From: Giesbergeria sp.
Lineage (GTDB): Bacteria; Pseudomonadota; Gammaproteobacteria; Burkholderiales; Burkholderiaceae_C
Length of the DNA: 20,703 bases
Direction of reading: 5' to 3'
Assembly: GCA_017987055.1 (NCBI GenBank)
Contig: JAGNUJ010000015.1
Span: 1 to 20,703, forward strand
In this document: positions 1 through 7,193 of the stretch, piece by piece
How positions within the stretch are numbered: position 1 is the first letter of the stretch
Layout: the number at the start of each line of letters is the position of its first letter
Notes under the pieces: model-generated
Databases searched by the model: none
What the model was told of the DNA's origin: nothing
What the model saw: the letters and a program-made list of their open reading frames with translations, nothing else
Made by a program: the position numbers and the translations under genes

Positions 1-173
1 GCCACTTCAACCAAGTTCGGCACCAAGTCGTAACGCCGCTTGAGCTGCACGTCGATCTGGCCAAAGGCGTTGGTAATGCGGTTGCGCAGTTGCACCAGCC
101 GGTTGTAAACCGACACCGCCCACAGCAACAGCACGACCAGCAGGCCTATCAGCATCCAAGCGGTTATCGACAT
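1..173 (-). CDS. lemA: LemA family protein, N-terminal part (cut by window edge)
   Basis: Translating the minus strand from the ATG at 173-171 gives 57 codons with no stop before the window edge, so the C-terminal part is missing. The protein starts with a short polar end, then one strongly hydrophobic segment (about residues 4-20, rich in L, V, W), then the family signature [20 protein letters not shown] and a run with [11 protein letters not shown]. This N-terminal membrane anchor followed by YN.LV..RN....[16 protein letters not shown] is typical of LemA proteins, which are membrane-anchored helical-bundle proteins of poorly defined function. An AAGGAA Shine-Dalgarno sequence lies about nine bases upstream of the ATG, which supports this start. 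What follows on the far side of the window edge is unknown. Confidence 0.88.
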   Translation of the reverse strand, partial: MSITAWMLIGLLVVLLLWAVSVYNRLVQLRNRITNAFGQIDVQLKRRYDLVPNLVEV

Positions 174-192
174 AGGTTGTGTTTCCTTGTGT

Positions 193-216
193 TTGAGGGC
201 TTGAGGGCTTGAGGGC
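193..216. repeat. Three tandem copies of TTGAGGGC
   Basis: The octamer TTGAGGGC occurs three times head to tail, starting 20 bp upstream of the lemA-like start codon. In the lemA transcript it would read as GCCCTCAA three times, in the 5' leader or promoter region. An exact 8-bp tandem array can change copy number by slippage; any effect on expression is inference. Confidence 0.8.
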
Positions 217-270
217 GGCAAATCTTAGGCCAAAAAGCTGCCAAACAGGCCATTATTTAGAGTACTTTAG

Positions 271-310
271 GCCTCTAGCCCAATAAACACGGGCGCTAGC
301 AGCTATTAAT
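271..310 (+). repeat. Dispersed intergenic repeat, copy 1
   Basis: This copy reads GCCTCTAGCCCAATAAACAC and then GGGCGCTAGCAGCTATTAAT. It shares the core GCGCTAGCAGCTATTA and the left end GCCTCTAGCCC with the copies near 782, 11672 and 19166. It lies between the haemoglobin gene stop and the lemA start, in the same orientation relative to lemA as copies 2 and 3 have to the genes downstream of them. Confidence 0.85.
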
Positions 311-327
311 TTTAATTGCATCCAAGC

Positions 328-771
328 TTACCCATTGCGGTTGCGCATGAAGTCGGCGGTGGTCATAAAACTCTCCGACAGGCGCGAGCGCAGGGGCTCG
401 GGCACTTCGGTTTCCAGCATGGCTTGGTCCATGCAGGCAACCCACTGGTCGCGCTCTTTGATGCCGATGGAAAACGGCAAATGCCGCCCGCGCAAACGCG
501 GGTGGCCAAAGCGCTCTTGGTAGTAGTCGGGGCCGCCCATCCAGCCGCACAGAAACCAAAACAGCTTTTGCCGCGCCTCGTCCAGCGTGCTGCCGTGGCT
601 GGCGCGCAGTTCGGTGTAGCGCGGCTCCAGCTCCATCAGGTCGTAAAAGCGCGCCACCAGCGCTTCCAGCGCCGGCTCGCCGCCAATCAGGGCAAAAGCG
701 CTATCGGCCGCAGCGGCGCTGGTGGGGGCTGGCGCGGCCAGCGGTACGTTGTGTTTGATCGGACAATTCAT
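328..771 (-). CDS. Group II truncated haemoglobin (2-on-2 globin)
   Basis: The 147-residue protein matches group II (trHbO-like) truncated haemoglobins, small haem proteins linked to oxygen or NO/peroxide chemistry. The first ~25 residues are low in complexity and Ala-rich; the globin fold follows. Visible motifs are RFYDLM (B helix, Phe42-Tyr43), KLFWFLCGWMGGPDYYQERF (E-F region) and GHPRLRGRHLPF with His97 as probable proximal haem ligand. The later RDQW contains the Trp at position G8 (about 110) that marks groups II and III. The start is the ATG at 771, with GAGG about 11 nt upstream contributed by dispersed repeat copy 2. The gene follows the permease on the same strand after a 74-bp gap, so cotranscription is possible. 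No chaperone or reductase gene is adjacent. Confidence 0.9.
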   Translation of the reverse strand: MNCPIKHNVPLAAPAPTSAAAADSAFALIGGEPALEALVARFYDLMELEPRYTELRASHGSTLDEARQKLFWFLCGWMGGPDYYQERFGHPRLRGRHLPFSIGIKERDQWVACMDQAMLETEVPEPLRSRLSESFMTTADFMRNRNG

Positions 772-781
772 AGTGAAAAGT

Positions 782-822
782 GCCTCTAGCCCAATAGATA
801 CGTGCGCTAGCAGCTATTAAAT
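782..822 (+). repeat. Dispersed intergenic repeat, copy 2 (haemoglobin leader)
   Basis: The copy begins GCCTCTAGCCCAATAGATAC and continues GTGCGCTAGCAGCTATTAA. It occupies most of the gap between the permease stop and the haemoglobin start. Read on the minus strand, its end supplies AGAGGC just upstream of the haemoglobin ATG. The right edge runs into a small perfect palindrome, CTATTAA-A-TTAATAG, at 814-828. Confidence 0.88.
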
Positions 823-845
823 TAATAGTTAAGACAGGGTTTAGT

Positions 846-3365
846 TTATTCGGCGGCGCGGCGCAGGGTGTCCATGACGGGGCGTTGCAGCACTTCGCGC
901 AGCCCCCACCAGCCGGCCAGCAGCGCCAACACCGCGCCAGCTGCGCTGCCCACCAACGGCACCCACAACGAGGCCGTCCACGTGAAGTCAAACACGTAAT
1001 GCGCCAACGCCCAGCCCACCCCCATCGCCACCGCGCTGGCCAAAAAGCCGGCCAACAGGCCAACGCCCGCCAACTCCGCGCGCTGCACTTGGCGCAGCAA
1101 GCTGGCACGGGCGCCGAGGGCGCGCATGATGGCGTACTCGCGCGCGCGCTCTTCGCGCGTCGCCGTCACGGCGGCAAACAGCACCACCAGCCCCGCCGCC
1201 AGCGTGAAGGCGAACAAAAACTCCACCGCCTTGATGACCTGATCGAGCACGCTTTGCACCTGCGCCAGCGTCGCCGCCATATCGACGCTGGTGATGTTGG
1301 GGAATTGCTGCACCAGCGCGTTGTCAAAACCGGCTTTGTCCGGCGCGTGGAAGGCCGCCAAATAGGTGATGGCCACGCCGTCCAAATGCGCCACCGGGTA
1401 CATGGCAAAAAAGTTGGCGCGCATCGAGCCCCAATCCACCTTGCGCAAGCTGGTGATGCGCGCGTCTTTGGTGACGCCGCCGATGTCAAAGCGCAGCTCG
1501 TCGCCCAGCTTCAGTCCCAAGGTGGTGGCAATGCCGTCTTCCATGCTGATGGCGCCGGCTTCGTTCGGTGTCCAGCGGCCGGCAACCACTGGGTTGTGCG
1601 ATGGCACCTCGACAGCGGTGGAGAGGTTGAATTCGCGCTCAATCAAGCGCTGAGCGCGGTCGTCGGTGTAATCCGCCGCACCGACGGGCTTGCCGTTCAC
1701 GGCCACCAAACGGCCGCGAATCATCGGATACCAGTCGTACTGCGCCACGCCCGCGCGGCGCAGCGCTTGCTGAAACGCCTCCGACTGGTCGGGCTGCACG
1801 TTGATGACAAAGCGGTTGGGCGCATCGGCCGGCGTGGCTTGGCGCCAGCTGGCCAGCAAGTCGGTGCGCAGCAGCACCAGCAACACCAGCGCCAGCAATC
1901 CCACCGCCAAGCTGCTGACCTGCACCACGGCATAAGCCGGGCGCGCCGCGATTTGCCGCGTCGCCAACACCAGCCAACGCGGGGCGCGGGTTTCGTTGAC
2001 GCTGCGGCGCAGCACTTGCACCGCAGCCCAAGCCAGCGCAGCAAACAACAGCACGGCGCCGGCAAAACCGCCGACGGCAATCAAACCCAGCTTTAAATCG
2101 CTGCTGACCACCAACAGCAAGGCCGCAAAGCCGCTGATGCCCAGCGCCAGCACGGCGAGCGACGCCGGGCGCAGCGCGCCAACATCACGGCGCATGACCC
2201 GCAGCGGCGGCACCTGCGCCAGTTGCAGCACCGGCGGCAGGCCAAACGCCAGCAGCAGCGTCAATCCAACGCCCAAGCCCAGCGCCGCCGGCCACAAGCT
2301 GGCGGCAGGCAAAGCCGAGGACACCAAGCCCGCCAGCAATAAAACAAACACGTAATGCACAGCGAACCCCAGCGCCACGCCCAGCGCGCTGGCGAACAGG
2401 CCGACCAGCACAAATTCAAACGTATAGCTGAGCGCAATCGTGCGCTGGCTTTGCCCCAGCACGCGCAGCAGCGCCGAGGCGTCCAAGTGGCTGGCGGCAA
2501 AGCCGCGCGCCGCCAGCGCCACCGCCACCGCCGACAGCAGCGCGGCCAGCAAAGCAACGAGGTTGAGAAACTTTTGCGCCCGCTCCAGCGTTTGCTTCAT
2601 TTCGGGACGACCACTGTCGAGGGATTCGAGCCGCACGCCGCGCACGCCGGGTTCTTGCACTTGCAATGCCGCCCAGCGGCTGAACGCTTGCACCGCAGAC
2701 GGCGCGCCCGCCACCGCAAAGCGGTAAGCAATGCGGCTGGCCGGCTGCACCAGCCCAGTCGCCGCCATATCGGCAGCATTGAGCATGGCGCGCGGCGCAA
2801 AGCCGGTAAAGCCGCCGCCCCGGTCGGGTTCGAGCGTAATCAGCCGGCCAATGCGCAACTGCGCGTCGCCGAGCAGCAAAAAGTCGCCCATCGCCAAATC
2901 CAGCGCTTCGAGCAACTGCGCATCGACCCAGACTTCGCCCTGCGCCGGAATCTCGCGCGTGGCGTAGGGCGCTGCGCCCGGCGCGTCGGCCACTTGCATG
3001 TTGCCGCGCAAGGGGTAGCCGGGCTGCACGCTTTTGAGCGCCACCAGTTTGACGCCACCGCCCTGCGCCTCAGGCGCGCGCGCCATCGTCGGAAAGCCCA
3101 TGCTGGTCGCCGTTTGCAAGCCCAGCGCCTGCGCCTGCTGCGCAAACGCTGCGGGCGTGGGCGCATCACTCACCAGCACCACATCACCGCCCAGCAGTTG
3201 CAGCGCATCGCGCGCCAAGCCGCCTTGCAGCCGGTCGGCAAAAAACCCGACCGAGGTCAGCGCCGCGACGGCCAGTGTGACGGCAACCAGCAACAGGCGC
3301 AGTTCGCCCGCGCGCACATCGCGCCACAGCGTGCGCCACCCTAGGCGTAAAAAAGAAGAATTCAT
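846..3365 (-). CDS. FtsX-domain ABC-type permease (YbbP-like)
   Basis: This is a large inner-membrane protein of 839 residues, counting from the ATG at 3365-3363. I prefer that start over an in-frame ATG at 3437 because an AGGAA sequence precedes it at good spacing, the N-terminus MNSSFLRLGWRTLWRDVRAG is typical of the family, and the upstream ATG lies inside the fabB terminator. It has a first membrane helix (about 22-42), a large extracytoplasmic domain, a block of several helices (about 265-490), a second soluble domain, and a final FtsX block with three helices and the ATREERAREYAIMRALGA motif. That duplicated layout matches YbbP-like permeases, which normally pair with a LolD/YbbA-type ATPase for lipoprotein or hydrophobic-compound handling. 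No ATPase gene is adjacent, so the partner must lie elsewhere. Substrate is unknown. Confidence 0.85.
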   Translation of the reverse strand: MNSSFLRLGWRTLWRDVRAGELRLLLVAVTLAVAALTSVGFFADRLQGGLARDALQLLGGDVVLVSDAPTPAAFAQQAQALGLQTATSMGFPTMARAPEAQGGGVKLVALKSVQPGYPLRGNMQVADAPGAAPYATREIPAQGEVWVDAQLLEALDLAMGDFLLLGDAQLRIGRLITLEPDRGGGFTGFAPRAMLNAADMAATGLVQPASRIAYRFAVAGAPSAVQAFSRWAALQVQEPGVRGVRLESLDSGRPEMKQTLERAQKFLNLVALLAALLSAVAVALAARGFAASHLDASALLRVLGQSQRTIALSYTFEFVLVGLFASALGVALGFAVHYVFVLLLAGLVSSALPAASLWPAALGLGVGLTLLLAFGLPPVLQLAQVPPLRVMRRDVGALRPASLAVLALGISGFAALLLVVSSDLKLGLIAVGGFAGAVLLFAALAWAAVQVLRRSVNETRAPRWLVLATRQIAARPAYAVVQVSSLAVGLLALVLLVLLRTDLLASWRQATPADAPNRFVINVQPDQSEAFQQALRRAGVAQYDWYPMIRGRLVAVNGKPVGAADYTDDRAQRLIEREFNLSTAVEVPSHNPVVAGRWTPNEAGAISMEDGIATTLGLKLGDELRFDIGGVTKDARITSLRKVDWGSMRANFFAMYPVAHLDGVAITYLAAFHAPDKAGFDNALVQQFPNITSVDMAATLAQVQSVLDQVIKAVEFLFAFTLAAGLVVLFAAVTATREERAREYAIMRALGARASLLRQVQRAELAGVGLLAGFLASAVAMGVGWALAHYVFDFTWTASLWVPLVGSAAGAVLALLAGWWGLREVLQRPVMDTLRRAAE

Positions 3366-3437
3366 CAAGCGTTCCTGGCAGCCATCAAGCTGCGATTGGA
3401 GCGCAAATGCGCGCCAAGGTTGCAAAAAACCCGCCAT

Positions 3438-3468
3438 AAAAAAAGCCCTGGCTTTGCAGTCAGGGCTT
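3438..3468 (-). terminator. Rho-independent terminator of fabA-fabB
   Basis: On the minus strand, AAGCCCTG and CAGGGCTT form an 8-bp stem around a 10-nt loop, followed at once by a run of seven T residues. It starts about 50 bp past the fabB stop codon and separates fabAB from the permease gene. Confidence 0.88.
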
Positions 3469-3515
3469 GGCTGATGGGCTGAAATCGCAGTGCGCAGTTT
3501 CAGCCGGGTTTCGGT

Positions 3516-4763
3516 TTAAACGCCTTCCCAGCGGCGCAGCACCAAGCTGGCGTTGGTGCCACCAAAGCCGAAGCTGTTGGACAGCGCGGTGCGAATCGGT
3601 GCGTCGCGCGTCTCGCGCACCAGCGGCATGCCTTCGGCGGCGGGTTCGAGCGTCTCGACGTTGACCGAGCCGGCAATAAAGCCCTGCTGCAGCATCAGCA
3701 GGCAGTAAATGGCCTCTTGCACGCCGGTCGCGCCCAGCGAGTGGCCGGTGAGCGACTTGGTCGAGGAAAACGGCGGAATCGCCTCGCCAAACACCTCTTT
3801 GATGGCGCGCAGCTCGGGCACATCGCCCACCGGCGTCGAGGTGCCGTGGGTGTTGATGTAGTCGATGGGCGCATCGAGGCCTTCAATGGCTTGGCGCATG
3901 CAGGCAATCGCGCCCTCGCCCGAAGGCGCAACCATGTCAGCGCCATCCGACGTCGCGCCAAAACCAATCACTTCGCCGAGGATGTTGGCGCCGCGCGCCA
4001 AGGCGTGCTCCAAGCTCTCGAGCACCACCGCGCCGCCGCCGCCCGACAGCACAAAGCCGTCGCGGTGGGCGTCGTAGGGGCGGGACGCCTTTTCGGGCGT
4101 CTCGTTGTAGGCGCTGGACATCGCGCCCATCGCGTCAAACAGCAAGCCCATGCCCCAAGTGACCTCTTCGCCGCCGCCGGCAAACATCACGTCTTGCATG
4201 CCCCACGCAATTTGCTGCGCCGCCGCACCAATGCAGTGCGCTGAAGTGGAGCAAGCCGAGGTGATGGAGTAGTTGATGCCCTTGATGGCAAAGTTGGTCG
4301 AAAGACAGGCCGACACGGTCGAGCTCATGCAGCGCGTCACTTGGTACGGTCCCACACGGCGGATGCCCTTGGCGCGCAGGATGTCAGCGGCCTCAATTTG
4401 GTTGGCTGGCGAGCCGCCGCCCGAACCCATGATCAGCCCGGTGCGCGGGTGCGAGACCTGCTCTGGCGTCAAACCGGCCAAGGCAATCGCATCGGCCAGC
4501 GCCACGTGGGCGTAAGCGGCCGCGTCGCCCATAAAGCGCAGTTGCTTGCGGTCGATGCGCTCTTCCAAATTAATTTGCGGCACGCCAGCGACACGGCTGC
4601 GCATGCCCAGTTCGGCGAACTCGGGCATCGCGCTAATGCCAGAAATGCCTTCGCGCAGCGATTTAGTGACGCTGGCGTTGTCGTTGCCAATGCACGAGAC
4701 GATGCCGGTGCCGGTAATCACGACGCGTTTCAAATTTTTGCTGGTGCTCATGTTGGTGCTCAT
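3516..4763 (-). CDS. fabB: Beta-ketoacyl-ACP synthase I
   Basis: FabB catalyses the condensing step that elongates acyl-ACP, including the unsaturated intermediates made by FabA, in cytosolic type II fatty acid synthesis. The 415-residue protein is of normal length and has the Cys-His-His triad: Cys171 in [12 protein letters not shown], His306 in [11 protein letters not shown] and His341 in [12 protein letters not shown], plus the Gly-rich end SFGFGGTN. Its ATG overlaps the fabA stop in an ATGA junction, so the two are translationally coupled, and CAGGAG upstream fits this start. A second in-frame ATG follows four codons later because the start region is nearly duplicated. FabF has similar motifs; direct coupling to fabA favours FabB. 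Confidence 0.95.
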   Translation of the reverse strand: MSTNMSTSKNLKRVVITGTGIVSCIGNDNASVTKSLREGISGISAMPEFAELGMRSRVAGVPQINLEERIDRKQLRFMGDAAAYAHVALADAIALAGLTPEQVSHPRTGLIMGSGGGSPANQIEAADILRAKGIRRVGPYQVTRCMSSTVSACLSTNFAIKGINYSITSACSTSAHCIGAAAQQIAWGMQDVMFAGGGEEVTWGMGLLFDAMGAMSSAYNETPEKASRPYDAHRDGFVLSGGGGAVVLESLEHALARGANILGEVIGFGATSDGADMVAPSGEGAIACMRQAIEGLDAPIDYINTHGTSTPVGDVPELRAIKEVFGEAIPPFSSTKSLTGHSLGATGVQEAIYCLLMLQQGFIAGSVNVETLEPAAEGMPLVRETRDAPIRTALSNSFGFGGTNASLVLRRWEGV

Positions 4764-5296
4764 GCTGCAGCTCCTGAGGCCGGTGCCTCTTCCTTTTCTT
4801 CTCTCTTAAACAGACCGACGCGCAGGTCGTTGGCCACGTAAATTTCTTTGCCGTCGGCCAACAAGCGGGCATCACCAATCGCCATCACCAGCTTGCGTTT
4901 GATGACGCGCTTGATGTCGATTTCGTACACCACTTGCTTCACATCGGGGCCGACTTCGCCGGTGAACTTGACTTCGCCCGCGCCCAAGGCACGGCCCTTG
5001 CCGGGCAGTTGCAGCCAAGTCAAATAAAAGCCAATCAACTGCCACATAGCGTCCAGTCCCAAGCAACCGGGCATCACCGGGTCGCCTTGAAAGTGGCAAG
5101 CAAAAAACCACAAATCCGGCTTAACGTCCAATTCGGCGCGGATTTTGCCCAAACCGTGGGCGCCGCCGTCGGCGTCGATGTGGGTGATGCGGTCAAACAT
5201 CAGCATCGGCGGCAGCGGCAAGCGGCCGCTCTCGGGGCCGAACAATTTGCCCTCACCAGAGGCAATTAATTGTTCATAGGAAAAAGAATCGGCCAT
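4760..5296 (-). CDS. fabA: 3-hydroxydecanoyl-ACP dehydratase/isomerase
   Basis: FabA dehydrates 3-hydroxydecanoyl-ACP and isomerises trans-2- to cis-3-decenoyl-ACP, the branch point to unsaturated fatty acids. From the ATG at 5296 the protein has 178 residues, close to the roughly 170 usual for the family. The catalytic His68 is in [20 protein letters not shown] and Asp82 is in the same block; [13 protein letters not shown] near residue 30 is also diagnostic. An in-frame ATG exists at 5365, but the conserved N-terminus [20 protein letters not shown] and an upstream GGAG support 5296. The tail is short and charged, then Ala-rich. It is the first gene of the fabA-fabB operon; its promoter should lie in the 219-bp gap shared with divergent hemE, but I could not pick one with confidence. 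Confidence 0.95.
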   Translation of the reverse strand: MADSFSYEQLIASGEGKLFGPESGRLPLPPMLMFDRITHIDADGGAHGLGKIRAELDVKPDLWFFACHFQGDPVMPGCLGLDAMWQLIGFYLTWLQLPGKGRALGAGEVKFTGEVGPDVKQVVYEIDIKRVIKRKLVMAIGDARLLADGKEIYVANDLRVGLFKREEKEEAPASGAAA

Positions 5297-5515
5297 TTTC
5301 AGTTGTGCTCCAGAACAGCGGCTTGGCCGCATCGCAGGGGGTTTTAGTGTGGGGCGGGCTGGCACCGGTGCGCCAACCTTTGCAAACTTCCTATTATCCA
5401 GCTACTGGTGATAGCTTGTCTGGGCAACCCCCAGCAGCACAGTTTGATATAGCCGGCATCGGCGGCAAAAAAACCCGCATGGGCACCGCCGCATCGCTCT
5501 GAGACAATCATCGCC

Positions 5516-6634
5516 ATGAGCACTTCTTTTGCCCCCCTCACCAACGACACCTTTCTGCGCGCTTGCCGCCGCCAAGCCACGGACTACACCCCCCTGTGGT
5601 TAATGCGCCAAGCCGGCCGCTACCTGCCCGAATACAAGGAAACGCGCGCTAAAGCTGGCAGCTTTATGGGCTTGGCGACCAATGTGGACTACGCCACCGA
5701 AGTCACGCTGCAGCCGCTAGAGCGCTTTGCGCTGGACGCGTCCATCTTGTTCAGCGACATCCTGACGGTGCCTGACGCGATGGGTTTGGGCTTGACCTTT
5801 GCCGAGGGCGAAGGGCCGCGCTTTGCCCAAACCATCCGCACCGAAGCCGACGTCGCCCAGCTCGCCGTGCCGGACATGAACAAGCTGCGCTATGTGTTTG
5901 ATGCTGTCACCAGCATCCGCCGCGCTTTGAATGGCCGCGTGCCGCTGATTGGCTTCTCCGGCAGCCCGTGGACGCTGGCTTGCTACATGGTCGAAGGCCG
6001 TGGCTCCCAGGACTACCGCCACGTCAAAACGCTGATGTACGCGCGCCCCGACCTGATGCACCGCATCTTGGCCATCAACGCCGACAGCGTGGCGCAGTAC
6101 CTGAACGCGCAAATTGACGCTGGCGCGCAAGCGGTGATGATTTTTGACAGCTGGGGCGGCGTGCTGGCCGATGGCGCGTTCCAAGAATTTAGCTTGGCCT
6201 ACACCCAGCGCGTGCTGGCGCAGCTCAAGCGCACCGGCGCTGATGGCCAGGATGTGCCGCGCTTGGTGTTTACCAAAGGCGGCGCGCTGTGGCTGCAAGA
6301 CATGCAGCCGCTGGACTGCGAAGTGCTGGGTCTGGACTGGACGGCCAACTTGGGTCGTGCCCGCACACTGGTCGGCGGCGCAGTTGGCGGCCCCGGCAAA
6401 GCGCTGCAGGGCAACATCGACCCCAACGTATTGTTTGCCCCGCCGGCGCAAATTGAGGCGCAAGTCGCCCGCGTGCTGGCCAGCTTTGGCCAGCCACACA
6501 CCGACCGCAACACCACCGGGCCGACGCACATCTTCAACCTCGGCCACGGCATCAGCCAGTTCACACCGCCCGAGCACGTCACTGCGCTGGTCGAAGCGGT
6601 ACACAACCAATCGCGTGCCATGCGCCAAGGCTAA
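5516..6634 (+). CDS. hemE: Uroporphyrinogen decarboxylase
   Basis: HemE removes four carboxyl groups from uroporphyrinogen III to give coproporphyrinogen III in haem synthesis; it is a cytosolic, cofactor-free TIM-barrel enzyme. The 372-residue protein has normal length. Clear signatures are [15 protein letters not shown] (Arg31 and Arg35 near the substrate carboxylates), [15 protein letters not shown] with the essential Asp81, [16 protein letters not shown], and a late [16 protein letters not shown]. The ATG at 5516 follows a weak GAGA. Upstream is the divergent fabA gene, downstream a long gap and then priA on the same strand. No terminator directly follows the stop codon. Confidence 0.96.
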   Translation: MSTSFAPLTNDTFLRACRRQATDYTPLWLMRQAGRYLPEYKETRAKAGSFMGLATNVDYATEVTLQPLERFALDASILFSDILTVPDAMGLGLTFAEGEGPRFAQTIRTEADVAQLAVPDMNKLRYVFDAVTSIRRALNGRVPLIGFSGSPWTLACYMVEGRGSQDYRHVKTLMYARPDLMHRILAINADSVAQYLNAQIDAGAQAVMIFDSWGGVLADGAFQEFSLAYTQRVLAQLKRTGADGQDVPRLVFTKGGALWLQDMQPLDCEVLGLDWTANLGRARTLVGGAVGGPGKALQGNIDPNVLFAPPAQIEAQVARVLASFGQPHTDRNTTGPTHIFNLGHGISQFTPPEHVTALVEAVHNQSRAMRQG

Positions 6635-7175
6635 ATCTGGCCTGCCCCGAATGGAGCCAACCCGAGCCACCGCTAAGCCATTGATTTATATAGATGGCGG
6701 CGGTTGCTTGTTTGCTAGGCAATGTGTTGCAACCCGCATGGATACAAGCTTTGGCAGACCCAAAAGCGAGTTATCCACAGGGTTGTCCACAGAAATTCTG
6801 GGTAGTTGTTAAAAACCCAAGAAAATCAAGCACTTGCACTGTTTTTGGGCATAAAGCAGTCATTTTTAAGCCTGCAATACCACAAATCAAGGCCAAAAAA
6901 GGCTTTGGCAGTGTTATCCGCTGCGACTTATGCACATAAAAAGTCGAGCGGCAGCGCCTTGCCGCACACCGCTACCGTCGTTGCAGCATTCGCTAGACAA
7001 GGTAAAAAGCTATTGATTCATAAGGTTTTTTACCTTATCCGTATAAACCCTAGCACCCTAAAATCGCGCCGCAGCCGCCCCAGCGCGGACGCTGCGGCGC
7101 AGGATGTCAACAAAGTTATCCACAGAAACGCGGCTGAACGCGCTTTTTTGCCCCTTTTTGTTACGCACCGGCTGA
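6635..7175. other. hemE-priA intergenic region, 541 bp without a convincing gene
   Basis: The two longer open frames here (from 6694 and from 6806) have no recognisable motif, and the second runs deep into priA in another frame, so I do not call them genes. The region changes in composition: AT-rich stretches at about 6800-6950 and 7000-7050 contrast with the GC-rich flanks. It contains four DnaA-box-like sequences, with a fifth just inside priA, and a 10-bp-stem hairpin. A possible priA promoter is TTGATT at 7013-7018 with a poor -10, but this is weak. Confidence 0.7.
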
Positions 7176-7193
7176 ATGCTGCTTTTGTCCACA
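6771..7193 (+). promoter_or_regulatory. Cluster of five DnaA-box-like sequences
   Basis: All five are on the plus strand. TTATCCACA occurs at 6771-6779 and 7116-7124, and TTATGCACA at 6928-6936; these three match the strict TTATNCACA consensus. TTGTCCACA at 6783-6791 and 7185-7193 differs by one base. The first pair is spaced 12 bp start to start, close to one helical turn. The last box is inside the priA reading frame at codons 4-6. Such clusters occur in replication origins, DnaA titration sites and DnaA-controlled promoters; which applies here cannot be decided from the sequence alone. Confidence 0.65.
6999..7036. repeat. Inverted repeat (hairpin) in the hemE-priA gap
   Basis: AAGGTAAAAA at 6999-7008 and its exact complement TTTTTACCTT at 7027-7036 can form a 10-bp stem with an 18-nt loop. 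It lies between the third and fourth DnaA boxes in an AT-rich patch. There is no T-run after the stem on either strand, so it is not a standard terminator. Confidence 0.7.

Noticed and set aside
885-2096. Long plus-strand open frame (about 400 codons) opposite the permease gene
   Set aside because: Its product is rich in His, Arg and Gln with no motif, as expected from reading a GC-rich gene on the wrong strand; the minus-strand permease explains the region.
5717-6670. Minus-strand open frame of about 317 codons across hemE
   Set aside because: Antisense shadow of hemE; no motif, and the plus-strand HemE signatures are unambiguous.
6783-7193. Calling this region a proven oriC
   Set aside because: No dnaA, dnaN, parAB or gidA gene is in the window, boxes are all in one orientation, and skew cannot be assessed from 20 kb; only a DnaA-box cluster is supported.
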